Shown piece after piece: positions 45,422-54,275 of a stretch of 64,000 nucleotides of DNA. Positions within the stretch are counted from its first letter, which is position 1. Each line of letters begins with the position of its first letter. The stretch comes from an uncultured Collinsella sp. (GTDB taxonomy: Bacteria; Actinomycetota; Coriobacteriia; Coriobacteriales; Coriobacteriaceae). Made by a program: the position numbers and the translations under genes. The notes beneath the pieces are model-generated. The model made no database searches. It saw only the letters and a list, made by a program, of their open reading frames with translations, and was not told the DNA's origin. The DNA is taken from assembly GCA_958369225.1 (NCBI GenBank), contig CATXID010000009.1, forward strand, positions 11,174 through 75,173. The letters run 5' to 3'.

Positions 45422-45582
45422 GCCATGAAATGGGCCTATCTACTACATTAAACCCATTACTCCTAACCATGCAGGATTTAGCGAAATCAAAACCGCAGGT
45501 AGACGGCTCGTCGATTTTGTAAAAACGCAGGTGTGCTCGGACTATACGGGTCAAACGTAGTAGATAGGCCGTTTTCGTGGCG
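45422..45582 (+). repeat. Intergenic inverted-repeat element, CTACTACGTTT family, copy B
   Basis: The right arm (45553-45582, containing ACGTAGTAGATAGGCC) pairs imperfectly with the left arm (about 45422-45449, containing GGCCTATCTACTACATT). The interior AAAACCGCAGGTAGA (45489-45503) is shared with copy A at 17115-17129, but the internal hairpin is degenerate here. Length (about 160 bp) and position between convergent genes (rsmB and fmdB) are the same as in copy A. Confidence 0.8.
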
Positions 45583-45624
45583 CAACCCCAGACCAGTTGC
45601 CGGGGCGTGGGACATTCCTGAAAA

Positions 45625-45664
45625 AATTCGGCCCCGCGATCGGCGTTGATCGCGGGGCCGAATT
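45625..45664 (-). terminator. Terminator of the FmdB-type gene
   Basis: Perfect 17-bp stem (45625-45641 with 45648-45664) with a 6-nt loop. On the minus strand the arm ending AATT is extended by a run giving TTTTTT. It lies 4 nt past the stop of the minus-strand gene. Confidence 0.9.
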
Positions 45665-45668
45665 GTTC

Positions 45669-45905
45669 TTAGTGGCTGTGTGGGCAGTTGGCGCAGCAGC
45701 CGCTGGTGGCGTTGGTGCTGGAACCACCGCTGCGCTGGTCGGTGTTGTAGAAGCCGCTGCCCTCAAACTTGATGCCGCTGGCCGAGAACGTCTTGGATGC
45801 CGGAGCACCGCAGCTCGGGCACACGACCTCGGGGGTCTCGGACATGGGATGCTCAACCTCAAACACGTTGCCGCAGCTCGAGCACTTGTAATCGTAGCGC
45901 GCCAT
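45669..45905 (-). CDS. FmdB family zinc-ribbon protein
   Basis: A 78-residue protein with an N-terminal CxxC zinc ribbon: YDYKCSSCGNVFEVEHPMSE followed by VVCPSCGAPASKTF. It matches the FmdB/CxxC_CXXC_SSSS regulatory-protein family of unknown function. The C-terminus is Ser/Gly-rich and ends in CCANCPHSH, which adds further possible metal ligands. GGAAG precedes the ATG. It has its own terminator. Confidence 0.9.
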   Translation of the reverse strand: MARYDYKCSSCGNVFEVEHPMSETPEVVCPSCGAPASKTFSASGIKFEGSGFYNTDQRSGGSSTNATSGCCANCPHSH

Positions 45906-45993
45906 AATACTTCCTTTTCAGCACAAAGCGGGCAGATTGCTCTGCCCGCATAAATTCAAACAGCTGTAACTGTACCCTATATCGGGGGTTTTA

Positions 45994-48900
45994 TCACGCT
46001 TCGCCCCAGAATCTATGGGTGTTGCGCAGGAGCTGTGCAGTTTTGCCCTCGGCGGCCGCAACCTCGGCCTCATCGGCCTGCCAGGTCCAGTTGCCCGTGG
46101 CCACGCCCGGCACGTTCATGCGCGCGTCGTCGCCAAGCCCCAGGACATCCTGCAACGGCATCATCACCAGGGGAGCGTCGCTTGCCAGCGCGTCGCTCAT
46201 CAGCTTGGCCGCCACCTCAACACCGCTTGGCTCGTCGCCGCCCGCAAAGGAGCGCGTGCACCAACCGGCGAGCGTCGACGTGTCGTGCGTCGAGGTGTAC
46301 AGAATCTTGCCCGGCGTGGGATGTACGCCGTTACGGACGTCGTAATCGCTAAACTCCAGCACGTCCATGCCGGGGAAGCCGCAGGTCGAAGCCATGGCGC
46401 GAACGCCGGGCGTCAGGTAGCCTAGGTCCTCGGCGATAAAGTTGAGCGGACCTAGCTCGTCGTAGGCGGTCTGGAACAGGTCCTTGCCCGGACCTGCCAG
46501 CCAGCGGCCATCGGCACAGGCCTTGCCGGTGGGGATGCTAAAGTAGCTGTGGAAGCCCAGGAAGTGATCCAGGCGCACGCGGTCGTAGAGCGAAAACGCA
46601 CGACGCAGGCGATCCATCCACCAGCGGTAGCCGTTCTCCTTCATGTGATCCCAACGGAAGGTGGGATTTCCCCACACCTGGCCCTCGGGCGCAAAATTGT
46701 CGGGCGGCGCGCCAGAAATCTCAATCGCCTTGCCGGTATCGGAAAGCCAGAAGTTCTCGGGCTCGCTCCATGCATCTGCCGAATCGTCCGAAACATACAT
46801 CGGGATATCGCCGATAACCTCGATGCCCTTCTTGTGCGCATAGTTCATGAGCTCGCACCAGGCCAGGTCAAAGCGGTACTGCATGAACGCCTGCAGCTCT
46901 GCCTCGTCGTGGAACCGCTTGTCGTCAATCAGATGCTCGTTGTAGCGCGCGACATCGGCCGGCCAATCGTGACGCGATTCGCCTTCAAAGTACTTCTTAA
47001 CGGCCATATAGACGCAGTACTTCTCGAGCCAGTCGGCGTTGCGATGTTTAAACGCCGTGTAGAGCGGATCGGCATCCTCGCCGCCACGGGCCTTCCAAGT
47101 CTTAAAGTCGGCCGCCAGTTCCTCTTGACTTTCGGGCAGCAGGTCAATATTGCCCGCAAAGGCCGAAGGCCCAGCGTAAGGAGAGCGGAAGAAGTCCGTC
47201 GGGTTGACAGGCAGAACCTGCCAGTAGCGCATGCCCATAGCGGCCAGATGGTCGATAAAGCGACGCGTGGGCGCACCAATCGTGCCGGGCTTGCCGTCGT
47301 CGGTGGGCACTGAGGTGATATGGCAAACGACGCCCGCGCCGTGATCGAGCGGCTCCTGCAGGCGCTGCTTGGCATGGTGATAGATGATCGACGAGCCCAG
47401 CGGATACAGATCGAGCGTGACTGTACCGTTGTGGATCTCGCACTCGTGACCGCTGATCACGTCACTCGCACATTCACCGAGTGCCGGAATCGTCACGCGG
47501 TGCGAATTGCGCAGGCTGCGGTTGATGATAACCGTCGCGGACTCGCCATTCTTGCCCGTGCGGTTGTATGCCAGCACCTCGTCGTTGAGCGCGAAGGCCT
47601 TAATCTCGCCGTCGATCATAAATGGCAGCGCGCGGCGCACGGCGGAGGCGTTCTTGACAATAGCCAGCGTGTCGAAGTCGTGCAGTTGGTCCTTGGTCGG
47701 CAGGGTGCGGCGGTTGCCCGGATCGGTAAGGCCTTCCAGGCCGTACTCGTCTCCGTAGTAGATTGAAGGCACGCCGGGGAAGGTCATCTGCATGAGCGTG
47801 GCGAGCCAAAAACGGCTCTTGGCCAGGCCCATCGAGTTCTCGTCCAGGCGCCATTTGCTGCGCTCGCTCTCGGGCAGCTGCGACTCGTCGGGGCCGCCGC
47901 CGAGCACCGAGATGATGCGCGGACGGTCGTGGCTCGAAAGCAGATTGAGCGCGCAGGACAACGCCTCGCTTGGGTAGTTCTCGCGCAGGGTTTCGATATC
48001 CTCGGCTGCCTGGTAGGCATTCTTGTAGCCCATCAAAAAACCGATGACCATGTCGCGGAAGGGATAATCCATAGCAGAGTCCAGCTCGGAGCCCTGCAGG
48101 TAGCGTCGCAGATGGCCGTAGCTAATCTTGTTGGAGGCGTCTTCCCAGACTTCGCCGAGCAACAGCGCATCGGGCTTTTCGGCAACTACGGCCTTTTTGA
48201 TTTCGGCCAGGAAATCGTCGGAAAGCTCGTCAGCGACGTCCAGGCGCCAACCATGGGCACCGGCGCGCAGCCATTTGCGGATCACGCCGTCCTTGCCCAG
48301 GAGCCTCTCGCGCACCAGCTCGGACTTCTCGTTGATGGCCGGCATATTGCCCACGCCCCACCAGCAGTCGTACGAGCCGTCCTCGTGGAAGGTAAACGCA
48401 TCGCGCCACGGAGAATCCTCGCTCTGCCAGGCACCCACGCCGGGGTAGTTGCCGTAGCGGTTGAAATAGATTGAGTCGTCGCCCGTGTGGTTGAAGACGC
48501 CGTCCAGGATGATGGAGATGCCCAGCTTCTCGGCTGCCTGGCACAGCTCGGTAAAGTCCTGCTCGGTGCCCAGAATCGGGTCGATCTTGGTGTAGTCGGC
48601 CGTGTCGTAGCGGTGGTTACTCGCGGCCTCAAAGATGGGGTTGAGGTAGATGGCCGTAAAGCCCAGCTCGGCAATGCGGGGTAGGTCTTCTTGGATGCCT
48701 TTGAGCGAGCCGCCGTAGAAGTCCCAGGTCTTGATGGAGCCGTCCTCGGCGCGCTCGTACACGGGCGGCTCGTTCCAGTCCTCGACCATCCGGCGCTGAA
48801 TGCCCTTGCGCGGTTTTTCGAGTTCGGCCATTGTGCGCTCGCGCCAATGCTCGTCACGGGCGTATCGGTCGGGGAAGATTTGGTAGACCATGCCGCGCTC

Positions 48901-49290
48901 GTACCAAGTGGGGCGGTTCTCGCGGTGCTTATAGACGGTAATCTGGAAGGACGGCACCTCGGCGTAGTCGTAGGTTACGCCCTCGCCGCCGGTGCGGCCC
49001 TGGGGCGCGCCCAGGCGAACCTCGGGCTGACCTTCGATATTGCAGATAAAGCTGTACCACACAAGACACGGTTCAGTGCATTTGAGCTCGCCGGTAAAAA
49101 TGCCATCGCCTTCGTGCTCCATCGGAATCAGGGTCTCGCCGACTTCATCGACCCAGGTACGTAGGGTGAGTGTTGCCTGGTTGGGGTCGGCATCCTCCAA
49201 GATCACCGAGAGCGAAACGGAAGTGCCAGTGGTCACAGCGCCAAACGGAGTGCGAAACTGCGGCAGACGGCTGTTGTGTATCAATCTCAT
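45994..49290 (-). CDS. Bifunctional GH13 alpha-amylase/neopullulanase-like and GH77 4-alpha-glucanotransferase fusion
   Basis: A 1098-residue two-enzyme fusion. Residues about 1-125 are a beta-sandwich. A GH13 barrel (about 130-560) has VYQIFPDRYARD, GVFNHTGDD, the nucleophile in GWRLDVADEL, the acid/base in LLGEVWEDA and SSHDRPRI. A C-terminal sandwich follows. From about 650 a MalQ-like GH77 domain has DRVRLDHFLGFHSYF (nucleophile), FIAEDLGYLTPGV (acid/base) and TSTHDTSTLAGW. Both active sites look intact. It can hydrolyse and re-ligate alpha-1,4 glucans, probably acting on maltodextrins released from glycogen. It lies at the end of the glg operon with its own control region; the start lacks a strong ribosome-binding site. 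Confidence 0.93.
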   Translation of the reverse strand: MRLIHNSRLPQFRTPFGAVTTGTSVSLSVILEDADPNQATLTLRTWVDEVGETLIPMEHEGDGIFTGELKCTEPCLVWYSFICNIEGQPEVRLGAPQGRTGGEGVTYDYAEVPSFQITVYKHRENRPTWYERGMVYQIFPDRYARDEHWRERTMAELEKPRKGIQRRMVEDWNEPPVYERAEDGSIKTWDFYGGSLKGIQEDLPRIAELGFTAIYLNPIFEAASNHRYDTADYTKIDPILGTEQDFTELCQAAEKLGISIILDGVFNHTGDDSIYFNRYGNYPGVGAWQSEDSPWRDAFTFHEDGSYDCWWGVGNMPAINEKSELVRERLLGKDGVIRKWLRAGAHGWRLDVADELSDDFLAEIKKAVVAEKPDALLLGEVWEDASNKISYGHLRRYLQGSELDSAMDYPFRDMVIGFLMGYKNAYQAAEDIETLRENYPSEALSCALNLLSSHDRPRIISVLGGGPDESQLPESERSKWRLDENSMGLAKSRFWLATLMQMTFPGVPSIYYGDEYGLEGLTDPGNRRTLPTKDQLHDFDTLAIVKNASAVRRALPFMIDGEIKAFALNDEVLAYNRTGKNGESATVIINRSLRNSHRVTIPALGECASDVISGHECEIHNGTVTLDLYPLGSSIIYHHAKQRLQEPLDHGAGVVCHITSVPTDDGKPGTIGAPTRRFIDHLAAMGMRYWQVLPVNPTDFFRSPYAGPSAFAGNIDLLPESQEELAADFKTWKARGGEDADPLYTAFKHRNADWLEKYCVYMAVKKYFEGESRHDWPADVARYNEHLIDDKRFHDEAELQAFMQYRFDLAWCELMNYAHKKGIEVIGDIPMYVSDDSADAWSEPENFWLSDTGKAIEISGAPPDNFAPEGQVWGNPTFRWDHMKENGYRWWMDRLRRAFSLYDRVRLDHFLGFHSYFSIPTGKACADGRWLAGPGKDLFQTAYDELGPLNFIAEDLGYLTPGVRAMASTCGFPGMDVLEFSDYDVRNGVHPTPGKILYTSTHDTSTLAGWCTRSFAGGDEPSGVEVAAKLMSDALASDAPLVMMPLQDVLGLGDDARMNVPGVATGNWTWQADEAEVAAAEGKTAQLLRNTHRFWGEA

Positions 49291-49384
49291 AGTACGGTCC
49301 AGTTCAATAGAATCATGGCCTGCTGGCCATGGGCTTTACGCACAGGATGTAAGTATATCTGTTGTACACAGGCTGTATAAACAA

Positions 49385-49440
49385 CATCCGTTTACCATCG
49401 GCGAACGGTTGTCCTAGAAAATCGTTTTACCAACTATCTA
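49385..49440 (-). promoter_or_regulatory. Control region of the GH13-GH77 gene with GGTAAAAC motif
   Basis: On the minus strand TTGGTAAAACGATTTTC (GGTAAAAC at 49431-49424) and GATGGTAAACGG (about 49400-49389) lie upstream of the fusion gene. The same GGTAAAAC core is repeated in the glgB/HAD control region at 59299-59363. A shared repressor of the LacI/MalR kind is plausible. No matching regulator gene is in the window. Confidence 0.4.
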
Positions 49441-49446
49441 CAGAGA

Positions 49447-49471
49447 AGAGGCGCCCGGTTGGAGCGCCCCT
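49447..49471 (-). terminator. Possible terminator of glgA
   Basis: On the minus strand AGGGGCGC pairs with GCGCCTCT (one G-U) across a 9-nt loop, followed by a short pyrimidine run (TCTCTG). The tail is weak, so some read-through into the GH13-GH77 gene is possible. Confidence 0.5.
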
Positions 49472-49506
49472 TGCTTAGGGTTTGATGAGGTTTTGGATCG
49501 TCTGGA

Positions 49507-51798
49507 TTAGCGGCGCTTGCGGGTGGCCGTAGCCTTGCGCACGGAGGTCTTCTTAGTCGGAGCCTTTTCCTCGGTCGAAGCGGCGGGGGAGACCGGGGCC
49601 TTCTTGGCGGGCTCGGTCTTTGCCGTAGCCTTCGGAGCGGTCTTGACCTCAGCGGCCTTCGGTGCCGGCTCGGCCTTTACTGCGGGCTTGTCCACGGCCT
49701 TAGCCTCTGCCTTGGGAGCAGCGGCCTTGGTCGTGGCCTTTTTGGCCGTCGTCGTAGCGCGCTTGCGCGTGGTAGTCTTGGCGGCCGGGTTTGCCTCGGC
49801 CTTGGCTTCGGCACCCGCCTCCTCGACTTTGGCGGCCGGCTTTGCGGCTGCCTTGGTCGTGGCTGCCTTCGTGGTCGTCGACTTCGTAGTCGTGGTCTTC
49901 TTGGTTGTCGTTGCCTTCTTGGCGGTTGCGGTCGACTTCTTCGCAACGGACTTGACCGGTGCCTTGACGGCGGCCTTGGCCTTTACCTCGGGAGCAGTCT
50001 CGGCTTCGGCGGCTTTCTTGGCAGTGGCGGTCGTGCGTTTGCGTGTGGTCGTCGCCTTGGCAGCAGTCGTCTTTGCTGCGGCGGTCTTGGTGGCGGCAGC
50101 CTTGGTCGTCGTAGCCTTCTTGGCGGTCGTCTTACGGGCCGTGGTCTTCTTAGCTGCGGGCTTTGCAACGGGCTTGACCTCGGCCTCTGCCTCAGGAGCA
50201 ACCTCAGCCTTCACCTCTGGCTCGGCCTTTGCGAGCTCAGCCTCAATCGGCTTCTCCTCGGCCTTGAGCTCCTCAGCGGCCACCGGCTCAGCAACAGCCT
50301 CGGGCTCGTCGACAACAGCCGCCGGCCTCTCAATCTCCGGGTGCATAAAGAAGTACAGGTCCAGATACTTGTCGGCCGAGCGAGTCCAGCTAAAGTCCTG
50401 GCTCATGGCCTGCGTGACCAGCTGGTTCCAAGCGTCGCGGTTATCCCAGAACAGGCGCGCCGCGCGGAATACGGCGTCGCCCATCTCGTCACCGTTAAAG
50501 TTACTAAACGAGAAGCCCGTGCCCTCGCCGGTAAACTCGTTATACGGGATCACCGTGTCCTTCAGACCGCCGGTCTCGCGAACAATCGGCAGGGTGCCGT
50601 AGCGCATGGCGATGATCTGCGACAGGCCGCAGGGCTCAAACTTCGAAGGCATCAGGAACATGTCGGCTGCGGCATACATACGCTGCGACAGCGCGGGATC
50701 GAACTCGATGCGTGCGGCCATGGTGCCGGGGTACTTGTCCTGGAAGTAGCGCAGCCCGTCCTCGTAGTCGCGGTCGCCGGTGCCCAGTACCGCCACCTGC
50801 ACGCCGCCGGCCAGGATGCGGTCGAGCGCGTACATGACCAGGTCCATGCCCTTCTGGCGCGTCAGGCGCGTGACCATCACCATAAGCGGGCGGTCGTCGC
50901 GAACCTCGAGCCCCAGCTCCTCCTGCAGCTTGGCCTTGCACACGGCCTTGCCGGAACGGTCCTCCACGGTGTAGTTGGCGGCAATGCGCTTGTCGGTCGC
51001 CGGGTCAAAGCCCGCCACGTCAATGCCGTTCAAAATGCCCTGCAGCGCATAGGAGCGCTCGCGCAGCACGCCGTCCAGGCCCTCGCCAAACTCGGGCGTC
51101 TGGATCTCGTTGGCATAGGTGGGGCTCACCGTGGTGATGGCATCGGCATAGCGCAGCGCGCCCAGCATGTAGTTGATGCTGCAGGCGTCGCAACGCAGCT
51201 GCGAGGCAGCCGCCGGAATGTGCGCCACGCCCAGGATGTCCTCCATCACGGTGTCGCTAAACTGGCCCTGGAACGCCACGTTGTGGATCGAGAACACGGT
51301 CTTGACGCGGTCGTACAGCGGAAGGCCCTGGTAGAACTCGCGCAAGAACACGGGCGCCAGTGCCGTCTGCCAGTCATTGCAGTGCAGGATGTCACACTCA
51401 AAGCCCTCGGGCAGGTGCTGCAGGCTCTCGGTGATGGCCTTGGAGAAGAACGCAAAGCGCTCACCGTCATCAAAGAAGCCGTAGGGATAGTCGCGCGCAA
51501 AGTAACGCTCGTTGTCGATGAACATATACGTGACGCCGTCGTGCTCGAGCTTCTCGAGCCCGCAGTACTCATTGCGCCAGCCCAGGCTCACGTAAAAGTC
51601 GGAGAAGTGCTGCATCTGCGCCTTGTACTCGTCCTTGATGGTGGCGTACTTGGGCACCATGACGATGACCTCGGCGCCGGCGCGCACAAGCGCCGCAGGC
51701 AGCGAGCCCGCCACGTCGCCCAGGCCACCGGTCTTAACAAACGGTGCGCACTCGGCCGAGGCAAACACGATCTGCATCTTTTTGCTGGAATCTGCCAT
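49507..51798 (-). CDS. glgA: Glycogen synthase with histone-H1-like C-terminal tail
   Basis: A 763-residue protein (start at 51798 after GGGAGA). Residues about 1-487 are a complete GT5 glycogen synthase using ADP-glucose, with the N-terminal FVKTGGLGDVAGSLPAALV and the C-lobe MPSKFEPCGLSQIIAMRYG. A Glu/Ala-rich linker (about 488-545) follows. A tail of about 215 residues is made almost only of Lys, Ala, Thr, Arg and Pro (for example KKTTARKTTAKKATTTK) and ends ATRKRR. Ordinary GlgA stops near residue 480. The tail resembles histone H1 or AlgP repeats and could bind polyanions or partner enzymes. glgB in this operon has a similar tail. Confidence 0.95.
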   Translation of the reverse strand: MADSSKKMQIVFASAECAPFVKTGGLGDVAGSLPAALVRAGAEVIVMVPKYATIKDEYKAQMQHFSDFYVSLGWRNEYCGLEKLEHDGVTYMFIDNERYFARDYPYGFFDDGERFAFFSKAITESLQHLPEGFECDILHCNDWQTALAPVFLREFYQGLPLYDRVKTVFSIHNVAFQGQFSDTVMEDILGVAHIPAAASQLRCDACSINYMLGALRYADAITTVSPTYANEIQTPEFGEGLDGVLRERSYALQGILNGIDVAGFDPATDKRIAANYTVEDRSGKAVCKAKLQEELGLEVRDDRPLMVMVTRLTRQKGMDLVMYALDRILAGGVQVAVLGTGDRDYEDGLRYFQDKYPGTMAARIEFDPALSQRMYAAADMFLMPSKFEPCGLSQIIAMRYGTLPIVRETGGLKDTVIPYNEFTGEGTGFSFSNFNGDEMGDAVFRAARLFWDNRDAWNQLVTQAMSQDFSWTRSADKYLDLYFFMHPEIERPAAVVDEPEAVAEPVAAEELKAEEKPIEAELAKAEPEVKAEVAPEAEAEVKPVAKPAAKKTTARKTTAKKATTTKAAATKTAAAKTTAAKATTTRKRTTATAKKAAEAETAPEVKAKAAVKAPVKSVAKKSTATAKKATTTKKTTTTKSTTTKAATTKAAAKPAAKVEEAGAEAKAEANPAAKTTTRKRATTTAKKATTKAAAPKAEAKAVDKPAVKAEPAPKAAEVKTAPKATAKTEPAKKAPVSPAASTEEKAPTKKTSVRKATATRKRR

Positions 51799-51888
51799 AT
51801 TGTCTCCCATGTTGCAATTCGAGAATAGCCGCCTGGCACAAACCGGGCGGCTATTCTACATGTTACGAGCGATGTTGCGGTGCCAACG

Positions 51889-53016
51889 TTAACGTACGAT
51901 GGTGGTGTCGGAAGTTAACGGAGCCTTGCCCAGCACCAGGATGTTCTCGGGCGTGCCGCGAAGCTCGGTGTTGGTGGGGACCACGTTGTTCTTGTCCAGA
52001 ATGGCGTTCTCGACGCGGGCGCCGCTCTTGATGATGCAGCTCTGGTTGATGATCGAGTTGGTCACCGAAGCGCCTTCCTCGACCACGACGCCGCGCGACA
52101 GGATCGAGTTGCGCACGGTGCCCTTGATGATGCAGCCGGCCGAGATGATCGAGTTGCACGCGTGGCTGCCGGTCGCATAGCGCGAAGGCGGCACGTCGTG
52201 AGCCTTGGTCAGGATCGGGCGCTCGGGATCGAAGAGCTGGTCGGCCACGGTCTGGTCGAGCAGGTCCATGCTGCGGCGATACAGCGACTTTTCGCTAAAC
52301 ACGCCCACGACCTCGCCCTTGTACTCGTAGCTGCACACGTCGATGTTGCCAAAGTCGCCCTGGAGCGCCTCGAGCAGGTCCAGATAGTCGGCGGCCTGGT
52401 AGTGGTCGATGATCTCGAGGAGCGTCTCGCGGTTGACGATGCAGCAGTCCATGGAGGCGTTGTCGCCGTACGCGACGCCGGCGCTCACGCCCGTCAGGCG
52501 GCCGTTCTCGTTAATCTCGAGTTTGGTCTCGTCATCAACATTGCGCGTGGCCTTGCAGTACACCACGGTCATCTGGGCACCGGAGTTCTCGTGCGCCTCG
52601 ATGATGGTGTTGAGGTCCATGTTAAAGATGATGTTGGTGCCCATCATCACGACATAGGGCTTCTCCGAGCGCTGGAACAGCGTCTTGTTGGAGATGATGT
52701 CGCGCAGCAAGAAACGCATGCCGCCCTTGGTGGTGCCATACGCGTTGCCGGGCACCATGAACAGGCCGCCCTTCTTGCGGTCAAGACCCCAGTCCTTGCC
52801 CGAGCCCACGTGGTCGATCAGCGAACGGTAGTTACCCGGCATGACGACGCCGACGGTCTTGATGCCGGCATTCATCATGTTGGACAGCGGAAAGTCGATC
52901 AGGCGGTAGCGGCCCAAAAACGGAACGGACGCGATGGGGCGGTCCTTGAGCAGGACACTGCCGTAGGACGAAGAGTAGTTAGCGGTGATATAACCGATGG
53001 CCTTGCGATTGATCAT
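51889..53016 (-). CDS. glgD: Glucose-1-phosphate adenylyltransferase subunit GlgD
   Basis: A 375-residue GlgD-type paralogue of GlgC. The start at 53016 follows AAAGGGGG. The nucleotidyltransferase N-terminus is altered (IGYITANYSSSYGSVLLKDRPIASVPFLG) and lacks the GGxGxRL loop of active GlgC, as expected for the regulatory subunit. The C-terminal left-handed beta-helix is seen in the hexapeptide repeats (ISAGCIIKGTVRNSILSRG). It forms a hetero-oligomer with GlgC, located 4 nt upstream, as in Bacillus. Confidence 0.93.
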   Translation of the reverse strand: MINRKAIGYITANYSSSYGSVLLKDRPIASVPFLGRYRLIDFPLSNMMNAGIKTVGVVMPGNYRSLIDHVGSGKDWGLDRKKGGLFMVPGNAYGTTKGGMRFLLRDIISNKTLFQRSEKPYVVMMGTNIIFNMDLNTIIEAHENSGAQMTVVYCKATRNVDDETKLEINENGRLTGVSAGVAYGDNASMDCCIVNRETLLEIIDHYQAADYLDLLEALQGDFGNIDVCSYEYKGEVVGVFSEKSLYRRSMDLLDQTVADQLFDPERPILTKAHDVPPSRYATGSHACNSIISAGCIIKGTVRNSILSRGVVVEEGASVTNSIINQSCIIKSGARVENAILDKNNVVPTNTELRGTPENILVLGKAPLTSDTTIVR

Positions 53017-53020
53017 CGGA

Positions 53021-54169
53021 TCATTCCCCCTTTCCGATAACGACGTCATTTCCAACGACGGCCGTATCCTTGGTGGTATCGACAGAGCCGAGCTTCACGC
53101 CCTCTTCGACCGTGGAGTTCTCGCCCAAAATAGCGCGGCAGATGTGCGCGCCGCTCTTAACGTGCGCACCCGGCAGCAGCACGGAGTCCTCGACCACGGC
53201 GCGCTCCTCGATGATGACATCGGTCGAAAGGATCGAATGGCGAGCGGTGCCGTAGATCTTGCAGCCGTTGGAGACCAGGCAGTCGTCCAGGCGGCCGTCC
53301 GGTCCAATGTAGTGCGGCGGACGCGTGGTGATGTTGGACATGATGGGGAAGTGCTTGTCGAACAGATCGAACTCGGGGTTGTTGCCCAGCAGGTCCATCG
53401 AGGTCTCATGGAAGCTGGCGATGGTGCCGACATCCTTCCAAAAGCCGTGGAACTCGTAGCTGTACAGGCGCTTGTTCTCGCCGAGCAGCTTGGGGATGAT
53501 GTCCTTGCCAAAGTCGTGGCTCGAGCGCTGGTCCAGAGCGTCCTCCTCGAGCGCCTCGATCAGCACGTCGGCCGAGAAGATGTAGATGCCCATGGACGCG
53601 AGGTTCGAATCGGGCTTATCGGGCTTCTCGGTGAACTTGGTGATGCGGCCGTCCTCGGGGTCGGTGGTCAGGATGCCAAAGCGGCTGGCCTCCTCCCACG
53701 GCACGGGCATAACGCTCACCGTGAGGTCGGCGTTGTTCTCAATGTGCGTCTTGAGCATCTTGCGGTAGTCCATGCGATACAGGTGATCGCCCGAAAGAAT
53801 CAGGACGTACTTGGGGTCGTTGGCCTTGATGTAGTCGAGGTTCTGCGTAATGGCGTCGGCCGTGCCCGCATACCAGGCGCCACCGGTCTGCGTCTCGTAC
53901 GGCGGCAGGATCGACACGCCGCCGTCGCGGCTATCCAGATCCCACGCCTCGCCGGAGCCCACGTAGGCATGCAGCAGGTAGGGACGGTACTGCGTCAGAA
54001 CGCCCACCGTGTCGATGCCCGAGTTGGAGCAGTTGGACAGCGAAAAGTCGATAATGCGGAACTTGCCACCAAAGCTAACCGCCGGCTTAGCGATCTTTTG
54101 GGTGAGTGCCCCCAATCGGCTGCCCTGTCCTCCTGCGAGGAGCATCGCGATGCATTCTTTCTTACTCAT
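53021..54169 (-). CDS. glgC: Glucose-1-phosphate adenylyltransferase GlgC
   Basis: The 382-residue catalytic subunit makes ADP-glucose. The nucleotide loop MLLAGGQGSRLGALTQKIAKPAV is intact. Substrate motifs include YAGTADAITQNLDYI and LILSGDHLYRMDY. Hexapeptide repeats follow (ILSTDVIIEERAVVEDSVLLPG). GAAGGAG precedes the start. It sits between glgP and glgD in the operon. The residues needed for activity are present, in contrast to GlgD. Confidence 0.96.
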   Translation of the reverse strand: MSKKECIAMLLAGGQGSRLGALTQKIAKPAVSFGGKFRIIDFSLSNCSNSGIDTVGVLTQYRPYLLHAYVGSGEAWDLDSRDGGVSILPPYETQTGGAWYAGTADAITQNLDYIKANDPKYVLILSGDHLYRMDYRKMLKTHIENNADLTVSVMPVPWEEASRFGILTTDPEDGRITKFTEKPDKPDSNLASMGIYIFSADVLIEALEEDALDQRSSHDFGKDIIPKLLGENKRLYSYEFHGFWKDVGTIASFHETSMDLLGNNPEFDLFDKHFPIMSNITTRPPHYIGPDGRLDDCLVSNGCKIYGTARHSILSTDVIIEERAVVEDSVLLPGAHVKSGAHICRAILGENSTVEEGVKLGSVDTTKDTAVVGNDVVIGKGE

Positions 54170-54275
54170 CGATTTCTCCTTCTGTCATCGATGTTCTTAA
54201 ACCCATTAGCGACGGGCGCGGCGCTCGATCGCGCCCGTCGAGTAATGCCGTGCGGCAAAGGGAGCTCGCGCGCCT

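Noticed and set aside
49507..50160. Lys/Ala/Thr-rich repeats at the end of glgA as a separate histone-like gene
   Set aside because: They are in the same uninterrupted frame as the GlgA core, and no internal start with a ribosome-binding site precedes them.
50341..51828. 495-codon plus-strand frame opposite glgA
   Set aside because: Shadow of glgA; no ribosome-binding site or recognisable fold.
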